From NCBI GenBank assembly GCA_012934845.2, contig WNNJ02000054.1:32944-96943 (forward strand): a stretch of 64,000 bases of DNA, in the 5' to 3' direction. Of this stretch, positions 19,917 through 29,473 are shown piece after piece. Position numbers and translations under genes: made by a program. Numbering within the stretch: position 1 is the stretch's first letter; the number at the start of each line of letters is the position of its first letter. Below the pieces are notes generated by a model. It was given only the letters and a program-made list of their open reading frames with translations, was not told the origin of the DNA and did no database searches. This DNA comes from Pomphorhynchus laevis (taxonomy: Eukaryota; Acanthocephala; Palaeacanthocephala; Echinorhynchida; Pomphorhynchidae).

Positions 19917-20239
19917 CCAAATTCTCAAGAAAAATTCAAATGTGAATATTAAATGTTCCATGTATCATGTCCATTGTTAAAATTATCTGTGAAGTTTGAA
20001 TTTCTTATTTATTTTATTTTCCATTTTTTATTGAAATTTTGTATTTCAATAACCTCTAAAACGTGATACTTAATCTAATAGTTTTTAAATTATTGTTTCA
20101 ATGTTGTGCTAATTTATTAAATTTAGAACTAGAAAATATAATGCTACCAACACAACTGGTCAATATGGAATAGAAGAACAAAAACCAAAATCTACAACAA
20201 CAATTTATTGACAAGAAAAACAAACAATATACAATATTT
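19917..20239 (+). other. 3' flank of the urease-like gene with possible poly(A) signal
   Basis: AT-rich DNA with ATTAAA at 19948-19953, 32 bases after the stop codon, a common variant poly(A) signal. The rest leads into the 3' end of the RTE-like LINE. No other feature is seen. Confidence 0.5.
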
Positions 20240-23120
20240 TTCCTGTAAACCACTGGTCCGTGTGTCGGGTCGTGGAAGCAGTGCACGAATCAAACTACTC
20301 CAGACATCGCGATCTTAAGCTACATACCATAGTTTTCTATCAGATAGCCCAAGGCGGTCTTCGGCCAGTTTCGAAATTTGATCCCTTAACCTGTACCGTG
20401 GTCTACCTGGAGGTCTCTTCCCAGATAGTTCGGCCTGGAAAACCCTCCTAGGACGGCGATCCCTAGACATCCGCTGAACGTGTCCTAGCCACTTCGGCTG
20501 ACTTTCTTCGATGTGGAGAAGCAGCGACTTTACTCCGAGTCCATCCCGCATGACCGAATTCCAAACCTTATCCAGAAGACTAAGACCGGACACAGCGAAG
20601 AAACCTCATTTCGGTCACCTGTATCCGAGATATTATCTTTTCGGTCATAACATTATGCTCATGACCATAGGTTAAGATAGGAACGAAGATTGCGTGGTAA
20701 ACCGAAAGCTTCGCCCGAAGACTCAACTCCCGCTTCACCACGACATACCTGTACAAAGAACACATTGCTGCGTTAGCTGCACAAATCCGCTTCTCAATAT
20801 TCTTGATGTTCTGCCGTCCCTCGACAACAATATCATAAGATACTTGAAATCCTCCACATCAGGAAGAACCTTTTCTCCAATCCTCCGAATTGACGTTGGC
20901 AACTGAATTCGAGATGAGCACATAGAGAAAGTCTTAGAGGCACTAACCAACATCCCTGCCGCTTGGCATTTCATCGTGAATCGATCTAGTAGGCATTGTG
21001 AAGTCTCAGGACAAGATGCCGATAAGACAACGTCATCTGCAAAAAGCAGATATACTATCCTGATGGAACCGAACTGAAGACCGACATCCGTCAAAGCAGC
21101 CCGTCTCGAAAGTTTGTCCATGTAAACAAGGAACAAAAGTACAGACAAAGGACAACCCTGACATAGCCCAACGCCTACTGGAAATGAGTCAGACTTCCTA
21201 TATAAAACACGAGCACAACTCATACTTTGTTCATACATAGAAGCCACAGCTAACCGAAGATAGTGTGATACTCCATACTTTCTTAACATCTCCTACAACC
21301 TATCTCACGGAGCTCGGTTGACGCTTTCTCCAAATCTACAAAGCACATGTAGACTAGTTGAGCGAACTCCCAAGACAGTTCAAGAATAGTTGAGAGAGTA
21401 AAGAGCTGATCCGTAGTTCCATGACCTTGACGAAAGCCGCATTATTCCTCTTGCATCTGTCTCTCATCTATAGACCGTATCCTTAACTCAAGTATCCTAG
21501 CGAATAGCTTACCAATTTGGCTAAGAAGAGTGATGCCCCGATAATTGGAACATACTTTTCGGTCACCTTTCTTAAAGATCGGTACCACCACCCCATTTCG
21601 TCACTCACTTGGAACCTTGTCCGACTTAAATGCAAAGTTGAGGATTCGTGTTATCCACTTCATGCCAACAAAGTCGAGAGCCTTTAATGCTTCAGATCGA
21701 ATCTTGTCTACTCCAGAATTTATTCAATGTCAGTCACCATGGATGCTCTCTTGTCATAGACAGTTTGAGAAGTTTTCTGCTTCCCAACACGAAGGTTCAT
21801 GATCGTCCTTCAAAACATCTTTGAAGCTGACTTATAATCAAGTTCTAAGTGCTCCTAAACTTCTCCCAAGCCGCCTTCTTCGCTACAGTAAGTGCTCGAG
21901 CTGAAGCTCTCTCTGCTTTTCGGTACTTGTCCACAGCTTCCACTGATTTATCTGACAAAGTTGCCTTATATGCCAGCTTCTTCTGTGGAACAAAATCTCT
22001 AACTGTTGGTGTCCACCAAGCAGTTCGAGTATTTCCTCTTCGACAAGCACCTAAGGCCTTTGAGCCACAATTTTTCACAGTTGATTTGGTAAGCGAGGAT
22101 CTAAACATCTCCCATTGCTTATCAATGTTCTTCACCTCTCTTGATCAACCGAGAGAAGTCTTCCCGGATGTAGCCAGAAAAACGTTCTTTGACAGAAACA
22201 TCTTCCAGACGCTCCCAGTACGCCCTCACACAACGTTTGGGTTTACCAGGCTTGTCTAGCATCCTGATCGTGCCATCGAAGTTGACTAACTACAAGGTAG
22301 TGATCGGTTGACAACACAGCCCTTCTTTTCACACGAGCGTCCAAAACATAACGTCGCAGATCAGATGGAACGATTACAAAATCGATCATTGTCTTTGACT
22401 GAAAGAATCTTGATGCCATGTGCATCTATGGATCTCCTTATGTTCAAACATGGTGTTGGTTATGCACAAATTGTTACGAGAATAAAAGTTCAATAATTCA
22501 ACACTACTCGCATTTATATTAGAGAGTCCGTTCTTCCCCAACACTCCCTTCCGAGTACTACTGTCGCTACCAACATGAACATTGAAGTCACCCAATAGAA
22601 CGAGGGAATCTCCAAGAGGATTACTATCAAGCAGAGCCTGAAAAATCTTCCACGAAGGCTGCGTATTCTGAGACAATGTTGGGAACATACGCACACACAA
22701 CAGTTATCCCTTTTCCCACTTTGACTAAAAGTCTCAGAGACGCCAGCATTTCGTTCACTGGGTTTAATCTCTTTACAACGAACGACAACCGGGGACTTGT
22801 AAGTATCCCTACACCTGCCTGCGGTGGCTTTCCGTTAGTAACTCTCGAATAATTCAAGGTCCAACCTTGATCCAAAAGTTTAGTTTCAAATCCAGAATAG
22901 TAAAGGGAAGTCACTCAGACTATTTCTAGACCGAAGCTAACCATCTCATCATCTAATTCTGGTTCCTCCCCCGCCAGCGAGATGGCATTCCACGTTCCTA
23001 CATGAAGGCGAGTCCGCTACGGATGTTGATGCCTCATTCGCTGTCTCCATCCAACTGCCTGGTCACACGACACCCGACAATGAAAACTCCTCCGGTAAGT
23101 GGTGAGTTGACCATTGTTCT
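20240..23120 (-). mobile_element. RTE-like LINE, nearly full length, decayed
   Basis: On the minus strand the order is endonuclease then reverse transcriptase. The endonuclease begins near 23010 (VGTWNAISLAGEEPEL) and includes AGVGILTSPRLSFVV, LVLLGDFNVHVGSDSST, CTWHQDSFSQRQ, MIDFVIVPSDLRRYVLDARVKRRAVLSTDHYLVVS. RT follows with VGLCQGCPLSVLLFLVYMDKLS and YLLFADDVVLSASC (near 21020-21060), then the C-terminal WLGHVQRMSRDRRPRRVF and GKRPPGRPRYRLRDQI. These are hallmarks of the RTE group, often mis-annotated in animals as craniofacial development protein 2. Several frameshifts and stops (for example between 21290 and 21845) make it inactive. Confidence 0.88.
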
Positions 23121-23159
23121 TTGCATTTAATTTATATTTTATAAATTTCTTACTTGTCA

Positions 23160-23455
23160 TTTTCATTGTCTTCGTTTGTTTGTTCGGTTATCTCCCGTTC
23201 CCAATATCCTTTGATGATCCAGCATCGCTACTGTAAGAAGACCGGTCTCCGAGACTCTCTTCCGCTTTTTCGTCCCTTTTCGTCCATTGTCCAATCTGTC
23301 GTTGGAGTCATCGGAGTGATTTTGTTTGTTCGGCTATCTTCCGTTTCCAATATCATTTGATGATCCAACATCGCTACTATAAGGAAACAGGACTCCGTGT
23401 CTCTCTTTCGTCTTTTCGTCCATTGCCTATTTCGCCGTTGGAGTCATCGAAGGGA
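23160..23455 (-). repeat. Two tandem units of about 146 bp in the RTE-like 5' UTR
   Basis: Two diverged units start with TTTGTTTGTTCGG (offset about 146 bases) and share TTTGATGATCCA, CATCGCTACT and GTTGGAGTCATCG. They lie directly upstream of the RTE-like endonuclease on the minus strand, where an internal promoter would be expected. Confidence 0.75.
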
Positions 23456-24382
23456 TCTGAGATAGTCTATAAAAAAATTATATCTACGGCTGTTGCAAGC
23501 TGACCAAATATTTAGCCGTTGATCAGCAAATGTCGAACATCCATTGCCTAGGCCGCTCCACGAAGAGACTAATTGGCAATAGGTGTCAGTTTCATATTTA
23601 CTCGACTGGTATCTAGTCGAGAAAGTAGATTTTGGCACCAAAATCTACTTTCTATATATTGTCATGTTCAAAAATGTTCAACAAATATTAACAAATATCG
23701 TAAAGTATAATATTTTTTAATATTAAATATATTGAAACCAGCATCTATAACTTGTGTTCTATTCTGAATATGAACAAAATATAATTTTAGTACAAACGTT
23801 TATGTAAATGCTTCGCTTATAGTCCAATTAATAAACCAATTAAATTTATATAAAATATTTATTTCATATAATATACGTGTTTAAAGTTCAAATATGATCT
23901 TCATATTTAATATTTATTGAACATTAATATTTTTTGCAAGTCGAATTACTTTATGAACTTTTGTATATTAACAAATTCAATATTTAATATTCTAGTTGCA
24001 TCATCGGAACTTGACAATGTTATATCTGGTGTTGATTGTAGCAGTGTCCAGCGAAAAAATAATTTAAAATATCGTCATTTTAAAATCTTTTATTGATCTT
24101 TAATTGCTAAACTGTTTATTATGTAATAGTAAGCAATAATTTTGTATCTTCATAGGAATGAACTGTATTTTAGTTTGTATTTGGCTCGCTGATGTGCTCA
24201 CTCAATGAATTAAACCTGTTCAGACACTTTTTCCTGAAAACATTTTATAATTCCATAAAATTGTATAAAGTGTATCAATTTATTCTGTACAACCATGTTG
24301 TTGATTTTACGAAATTATTGACAATTGAACAGGCAAATAAATACAATTGTGGATGTTTTATTTTAAACAATATATATAATAG
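23456..24382. other. AT-rich spacer
   Basis: About 900 bases, strongly AT-rich. A small hairpin pairs AAAGTAGATTTTGG with CCAAAATCTACTTT (23623-23652). No gene is recognised. Confidence 0.6.
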
Positions 24383-24700
24383 TAGTGCACGGATGTGCTG
24401 AGTAAACAACGGTCAAGGATTTCTTACGAAATACGGCATTTATACTAAATGGTGTTGCTTGATAGACTGGATTCACGACTTTCAGTCACCATGCCACTTC
24501 TAGACGACCACATCAGCATCGAAATGATGAGTACCTGGCAACATTCATCAGTAGAATGAGGTACACACTGGTCGTTTCGGTTGCCTGTGTGACATTGTGA
24601 ATAAAGGCGTTTCCGATACTTTGCTTAATTGTCTGAGGCTTACGCTCTTAACCAGATTGAATTGCTGTGCGGACCATCCTTAAACTGTGTAGACCATCCC
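24383..24700 (+). repeat. Single copy of the palindromic-repeat unit
   Basis: Matches the unit of 15515-16152 over most of its length: GTGCACGGATGTGCTGAG, GGTGTTGCTTGATAGACTGG, TCAGTCACCATGCCACTTCT, CATCAGTAGAATGAGGTA, TTAACCAGATTGAATTGCTG, ending at TGCGGACCATCCTTAAAC. Here the two halves of the unit are contiguous, which shows the full monomer. Confidence 0.75.
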
Positions 24701-24899
24701 TATATATATAATAGTTGTGGGTGTTTTTCTCACAGCTGGGGTCCTTTTCAATAAACTCTTTTTGTCAAATAAATATTATCTCCCCAATATTTCCAGCAGT
24801 TTGTCTTTGAGAAAATAAACAACAAAGTTATTTATTGGCGTTCACAAAAGATTAAATGTAGGCAGTGCGAAGCTCAATGTGATTATAAGCGGCTCACAC

Positions 24900-26050
24900 T
24901 CCTATGTCATATACTCTAGCTTATATTATTTCGCCAGCTCCGACAGACGGAACATTGACAACAGGACCAGTGCCACGGCCACTACGTCTGCTCTCGTCAG
25001 CAAAACCAGCAACAAGAATCTGGCTAATCCGATCAATGAGCTCAGGTTCATTGAATTGTCTGTTGGTTGTCAACTGAGCCATAATCTCATCAGATATTTT
25101 TACACGCTTAAGTTGAGCCAATTTGATGCTGAACTCACTATCATAATCCTCATAAGAGGTATATCGTTTACCATCAGGACCATTGACGGCCGGCGATTTG
25201 AACAAACTAGTTTCGCTATAAAATATGCTAGCGAATGCACCAAGTCTCCCCAGAACACGCCCTTGAATGTGATCTGCAGTATCAATACGATGCTCACCAG
25301 TCAAGTAAGCAGAGACAATATGGAATCTCGCCCTGTTCTTTATGACGGTATTATAAGCATCAGCCAACACTTCAAAGTCACCGACTTCCGGTGCCAGTCT
25401 CATAGCAGGATGCTTGACCATCCTCTGGAGGATAGCCCTGCCTATTGCTAATTTGCCAACACCTGCAGGGATGCCAGTCATGCGCAATCGGAAATCATCA
25501 CTTAACCTGAAAAGTATTGGGAACGCATTAGAAAAATCCCTTGTAGGGCGAAGATTTTATATTCCCATATGTCTGAGCACTCTGATCGTGCCAGCCCAAT
25601 GCCCAGCATTGTCTAATGTGTTTATCAAATTATCGCCGGACATAGCAAAAAGGTCCAAAACTTTCTTAAGATATTCAGTTGTGCCGTCCTGTCCGACATG
25701 GTGATTCGTGCTCGAAAAGCTCACCTTGGTACTAAGCACAACTGTAAGGATTTGCCGAACCAAAGCGGCATCAAAGTTTAATTCATTGCGCGCAGATAAT
25801 ACAGCAGGATTAGGCACTTCTACTGCATCCCATCGTCCGTCTTTCTCCAAGTCATAAATGTAGCCAAATAAACCGTATTTGACTATGCTGTAAGCGCAAA
25901 CAGCAGCAATTCTCGGTTCTGCGCGTGCCAGGAGCTTGGTAGCTGCTTTAAATAGCACATGCCGCATAGGTAGCGGAATCTTCGCGGTGGTGTTGATCAA
26001 AATTGGCAGACGGATATCGCTATTGGGCGGGGTATCAACCACTGCTTGGA
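24900..26050 (-). other. Possible endogenous RNA-virus nucleoprotein fossil
   Basis: A coding-like region on the minus strand, less AT-rich than its surroundings and with no retrotransposon motif. Phrases such as VCAYSIVKYGLFGYIYDLEKD, NAGHWAGTIRVLRHMG, RLAPEVGDFEVLADAYNTV and RARFHIVSAYLTGEHRID recall nucleoproteins of negative-strand RNA viruses, possibly of the chuvirus (Jingchuvirales) kind. This is recalled resemblance, not a search result. As a fossil it looks near full length with about one break, so it is either fairly young or was retained for a time. A host gene of unknown function is the main alternative. Confidence 0.4.
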
Positions 26051-26149
26051 TTCAAAGTGTAGGTTCACCATTTATTAAAGGTAACTCAATACCAAACGGT
26101 TGTAATCCAGATTATGACATATTGAATTTTTAAAGAGAGAATTTACTTA

Positions 26150-26256
26150 TTTTAAACCGTATAACGACAAATTCACAAGAATTTCTTGTGAATTCACAAG
26201 AATTCACAAGAAATTCACAAGAATTTCTTGTGAATTTATCGTTATACGGTTAAACA
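26150..26256. repeat. Foldback element built from TTCTTGTGAA units
   Basis: Almost perfect inverted repeat: AACCGTATAACGACAAATTC at the left and GAATTTATCGTTATACGGTT at the right, with alternating CACAAGAA/TTCTTGTG blocks between. It would fold into one long hairpin. It could be a miniature inverted-repeat element, but no target duplication is obvious. Confidence 0.75.
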
Positions 26257-26279
26257 GGCACTAAATTCTTTAGTGCTTG

Positions 26280-26663
26280 ATGCATGGTTAAACTGTAATA
26301 GTCACTGCCATGCACAGAGCTTATGCTAAATTCCCTTTGATGATTCAGATTAAGGGTAGTTCTGTTTTCGAGCTTTAAACACTGTTTAAGCGTGTGTTAA
26401 GGTGCCTATAGATGATTATAGAAGTCACGGTACTGATGAGCTCCGTTAGAGCGAAACGCGTATACCGTTGTGAAGTTTGTCGTCACACATAGGATGACTG
26501 GGCATACGTAGCGACTTTGAATAATGCAAGAATAATTCGGTTCTATTTCTTAGTCTGATGAGGATATATAGAATGCTGCCTGGTGTTTATGCCTCTTCAT
26601 GAGGAAAACATAGTGATATATTTATGAGTACACCAGTGAGTGTCCCAGGGCAGGTGTAACAAC

Positions 26664-26668
<5 letters not shown>
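26280..26668 (+). mobile_element. Small non-coding element carrying a hammerhead ribozyme
   Basis: A non-coding block between the foldback element and the first (AT)n array. It contains the ribozyme at 26426-26472 and ends with CAGGTGTAACAACAAATT before (AT)n. Hammerheads in such settings are known from Penelope-like elements and from non-autonomous retrozymes. The left boundary is uncertain. Confidence 0.4.
26426..26472 (+). ncRNA. Type I hammerhead ribozyme with minimal stem III
   Basis: All core elements are present in order: stem I 5' strand CACGGTA, box CTGATGA (26432-26438), stem II GCTC-CGTTA-GAGC (26440-26452 region), box GAAA, a very short stem III in the self-complementary ACGCGT, the cleavage position after A26462, and stem I 3' strand TACCG plus GTG with a two-base bulge. 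Minimal hammerheads with palindromic stem III in animal Penelope-like elements are known to act as dimers. Self-cleavage here is inferred, not shown. Confidence 0.8.

Positions 26669-26711
<43 letters not shown>
26669..26711. repeat. (AT)n array 1
   Basis: About 20 AT dinucleotides. Confidence 0.95.
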
Positions 26712-26712
<1 letters not shown>

Positions 26713-26763
26713 TAAGATAATTGTTTGACCACATTCGGGGATCCTCTAATGGGATGTCAGCCA

Positions 26764-27125
<362 letters not shown>

Positions 27126-27288
27126 TATTAATATGACGGATCTAGTAAACGTTAATATATATAATTAAAGTAAACCAGTCTTAACGAAGAAATTAATACG
27201 ACGTTTCGCTTTTTATTAGCTTTATCAAATCTATAACAGAAACACAAAAACTTAAAACCTGAATATAGCAAAGAAAGTAATAATTGTT

Positions 27289-28398
27289 CTATGTGATATC
27301 AATCCACTTGTAAAAGTGGTGTTTATTGATACCATTTGGTGTATCAGAAAATAGCTGCCCGACCCATTGTTGTTCGTTATATTTTCTCAATTTATCAGTG
27401 CCGGTATTATTAGCGATGATAGTGTAATTGAAACAATCTTCTGTGATGTTATGAGTATCGATGCAATGTTCCACTATAGAGTCTTGGGTCTTTTTACCCC
27501 TCAATATGTCTGATCTACGATTGTTCAGTCTCTCACTCAAAGAGCGTCTAGACTCACCAATGTATTGTGCCGAGCATAGTGAACAATATCCTAGATATAC
27601 GACATCCTTTGTACTGCATGTAACAGGGTGCTTAATTCTATAACTCAAACCTGTTACATTACTTGTAAAGCGATTTGTTTCTACAATTTGTGCGCAACAC
27701 TTGCATCTAGGGCGTTCACACTTTTTGCATGAATTTGCAACTCCAACTTTTGTAGTCTCTGACGAGCTTTTAATGATATTCCTACCTAATTTGTTATTAG
27801 ATTTGTAGACAAATTGTAAATTGGGAATATTAATGTTTTCAGATTTTGCCATGTTTTTAATTTTCAGATTAAGACTCCTTTCGACTGCCGTTAATGCTGG
27901 GTGGAATGGCATTACTATTCGAATTTGATTAATTTTGTCATTTTTAACTTGAGGTAATTCATTCTGTAAATATGTTCTATGTCGTGCCCTATTGATACTG
28001 CTTAATATCTCTCGTTTAGTAAAACCTCTGTTTGCTAGGATACCTCTAAGCTTGTATAGATGTACTTCTCGACGTGCCGGTTCACTACAAACACGTATTA
28101 TTCTACACGCTTCATTTTGTATAAGGGATTTTTTCGTGTAATTAGGATGAGCGCTTTGTGCATGAAGGTAATTGGGTATGGAGGAGTTCTTGCGATACAA
28201 TTCAGTTTGTACATTGTTATTTTCATCACGATAAACTGAAATATCGAGAAAGTTCGCGGGAACAGAAAATGATGTTGTAAATTTTAAAGAACCAAAGTTA
28301 TTGACATCGTTATTTTCATCATTATCGTGATGAAAATAACAATGTACAAACTGAATTGTATCGCAAGAACTCCTCCATACCCAATTACCTTCATGCAC
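27289..28398 (-). CDS. Penelope-like RT C-terminus plus GIY-YIG endonuclease, left copy
   Basis: 369 codons. About residues 44-90 (VPANFLDISVYRDENNNVQ, TELYRKNSSIPNYLHAQSAH) are the distal RT/thumb region of PLEs. A Cys-rich linker follows (NSCKKCERPRCKCCAQ, about 228-243), then the GIY-YIG domain (VYLGYCSLCSAQYIGESRRS, RLNNRRSDI, catalytic-type Glu and Asn in YNEQQW). The C-terminus is HHFYKWIDIT. The first residues are encoded by the arm on the other side of the spacer, so the ATG at 28398 is an accident of the palindrome rather than the natural start. The catalytic RT core is absent, so this is a truncated protein. Confidence 0.82.
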   Translation of the reverse strand: MHEGNWVWRSSCDTIQFVHCYFHHDNDENNDVNNFGSLKFTTSFSVPANFLDISVYRDENNNVQTELYRKNSSIPNYLHAQSAHPNYTKKSLIQNEACRIIRVCSEPARREVHLYKLRGILANRGFTKREILSSINRARHRTYLQNELPQVKNDKINQIRIVMPFHPALTAVERSLNLKIKNMAKSENINIPNLQFVYKSNNKLGRNIIKSSSETTKVGVANSCKKCERPRCKCCAQIVETNRFTSNVTGLSYRIKHPVTCSTKDVVYLGYCSLCSAQYIGESRRSLSERLNNRRSDILRGKKTQDSIVEHCIDTHNITEDCFNYTIIANNTGTDKLRKYNEQQWVGQLFSDTPNGINKHHFYKWIDIT

Positions 28399-29267
28399 AA
28401 AGCGCTCATCCTAATTACACGAAAAAATCCCTTATACAAAATGAAGCGTGTAGAATAATACGTGTTTGTAGTGAACCGGCACGTCGAGAAGTACATCTAT
28501 ACAAGCTTAGAGGTATCCTAGCAAACAGAGGTTTTACTAAACGAGAGATATTAAGCAGTATCAATAGGGCACGACATAGAACATATTTACAGAATGAATT
28601 ACCTCAAGTTAAAAATGACAAAATTAATCAAATTCGAATAGTAATGCCATTCCACCCAGCATTAACGGCAGTCGAAAGGAGTCTTAATCTGAAAATTAAA
28701 AACATGGCAAAATCTGAAAACATTAATATTCCCAATTTACAATTTGTCTACAAATCTAATAACAAATTAGGTAGGAATATCATTAAAAGCTCGTCAGAGA
28801 CTACAAAAGTTGGAGTTGCAAATTCATGCAAAAAGTGTGAACGCCCTAGATGCAAGTGTTGCGCACAAATTGTAGAAACAAATCGCTTTACAAGTAATGT
28901 AACAGGTTTGAGTTATAGAATTAAGCACCCTGTTACATGCAGTACAAAGGATGTCGTATATCTAGGATATTGTTCACTATGCTCGGCACAATACATTGGT
29001 GAGTCTAGACGCTCCCTGAGTGAGAGACTGAACAATCGTAGATCAGACATATTGAGGGGTAAAAAGACCCAAGACTCTATAGTGGAACATTGCATCGATA
29101 CTCATAACATCACAGAAGATTGTTTCAATTACACTATCATCGCTAATAATACCGGCACTGATAAATTGAGAAAATATAACGAACAACAATGGGTCGGGCA
29201 GCTATTTTCTGATACACCAAATGGTATCAATAAACACCACTTTTACAAGTGGATTGATATCACATAG
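28326..29267 (+). CDS. Penelope-like RT C-terminus plus GIY-YIG endonuclease, right copy
   Basis: The same protein as the left copy, in the opposite direction, from ENNNVQTELYRKNS to HHFYKWIDIT. No natural ATG precedes it, and the frame simply opens at the inverted junction. The Cys-rich linker and GIY-YIG motifs are unchanged. One Arg replaces Lys next to ERLDSP on the antisense reading, which reflects a single base difference between the arms. Lack of the RT core and start makes independent expression unlikely. Confidence 0.82.
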   Translation, partial: RDENNNVQTELYRKNSSIPNYLHAQSAHPNYTKKSLIQNEACRIIRVCSEPARREVHLYKLRGILANRGFTKREILSSINRARHRTYLQNELPQVKNDKINQIRIVMPFHPALTAVERSLNLKIKNMAKSENINIPNLQFVYKSNNKLGRNIIKSSSETTKVGVANSCKKCERPRCKCCAQIVETNRFTSNVTGLSYRIKHPVTCSTKDVVYLGYCSLCSAQYIGESRRSLSERLNNRRSDILRGKKTQDSIVEHCIDTHNITEDCFNYTIIANNTGTDKLRKYNEQQWVGQLFSDTPNGINKHHFYKWIDIT

Positions 29268-29383
29268 AACAATTATTACTTTCTTTGCTATATTCAGGTT
29301 TTAAGTTTTTGTGTTTCTGTTATAGATTTGATAAAGCTAATAAAAAGCGAAACGTCGTATTAATTTCTTCGTTAAGACTGGTT

Positions 29384-29386
29384 TAC

Positions 29387-29470
<84 letters not shown>
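29384..29470. repeat. (AT)n array 3
   Basis: About 43 AT dinucleotides at the right end of the PLE palindrome. Confidence 0.97.

Positions 29471-29473
<3 letters not shown>

Larger units (their letters stand above)
27168..29387. mobile_element. Inverted pair of truncated Penelope-like elements (2.2-kb palindrome)
   Basis: Two 5'-truncated PLE copies lie head to head: left arm 27168-28233 (minus), right arm 28323-29387 (plus), with an 89-base spacer. The arms are nearly identical by eye, with only an occasional substitution, for example near 27540 against 29015. Each arm holds the end of the PLE reverse transcriptase, the GIY-YIG endonuclease and a 3' non-coding end with a hammerhead-like motif. 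(AT)n arrays flank both ends. Inverted and partial tandem arrangements are known for PLEs, but this degree of identity points to a recent event or to arm-to-arm conversion. Confidence 0.88.

Noticed and set aside
26553-26600. Second CTGATGAG string just after the hammerhead
   Set aside because: No stem II followed by GAAA can be placed behind it.
29285-29473. Open frame running through (AT)n, reading IYIYIY
   Set aside because: Produced by the dinucleotide repeat; no gene evidence.
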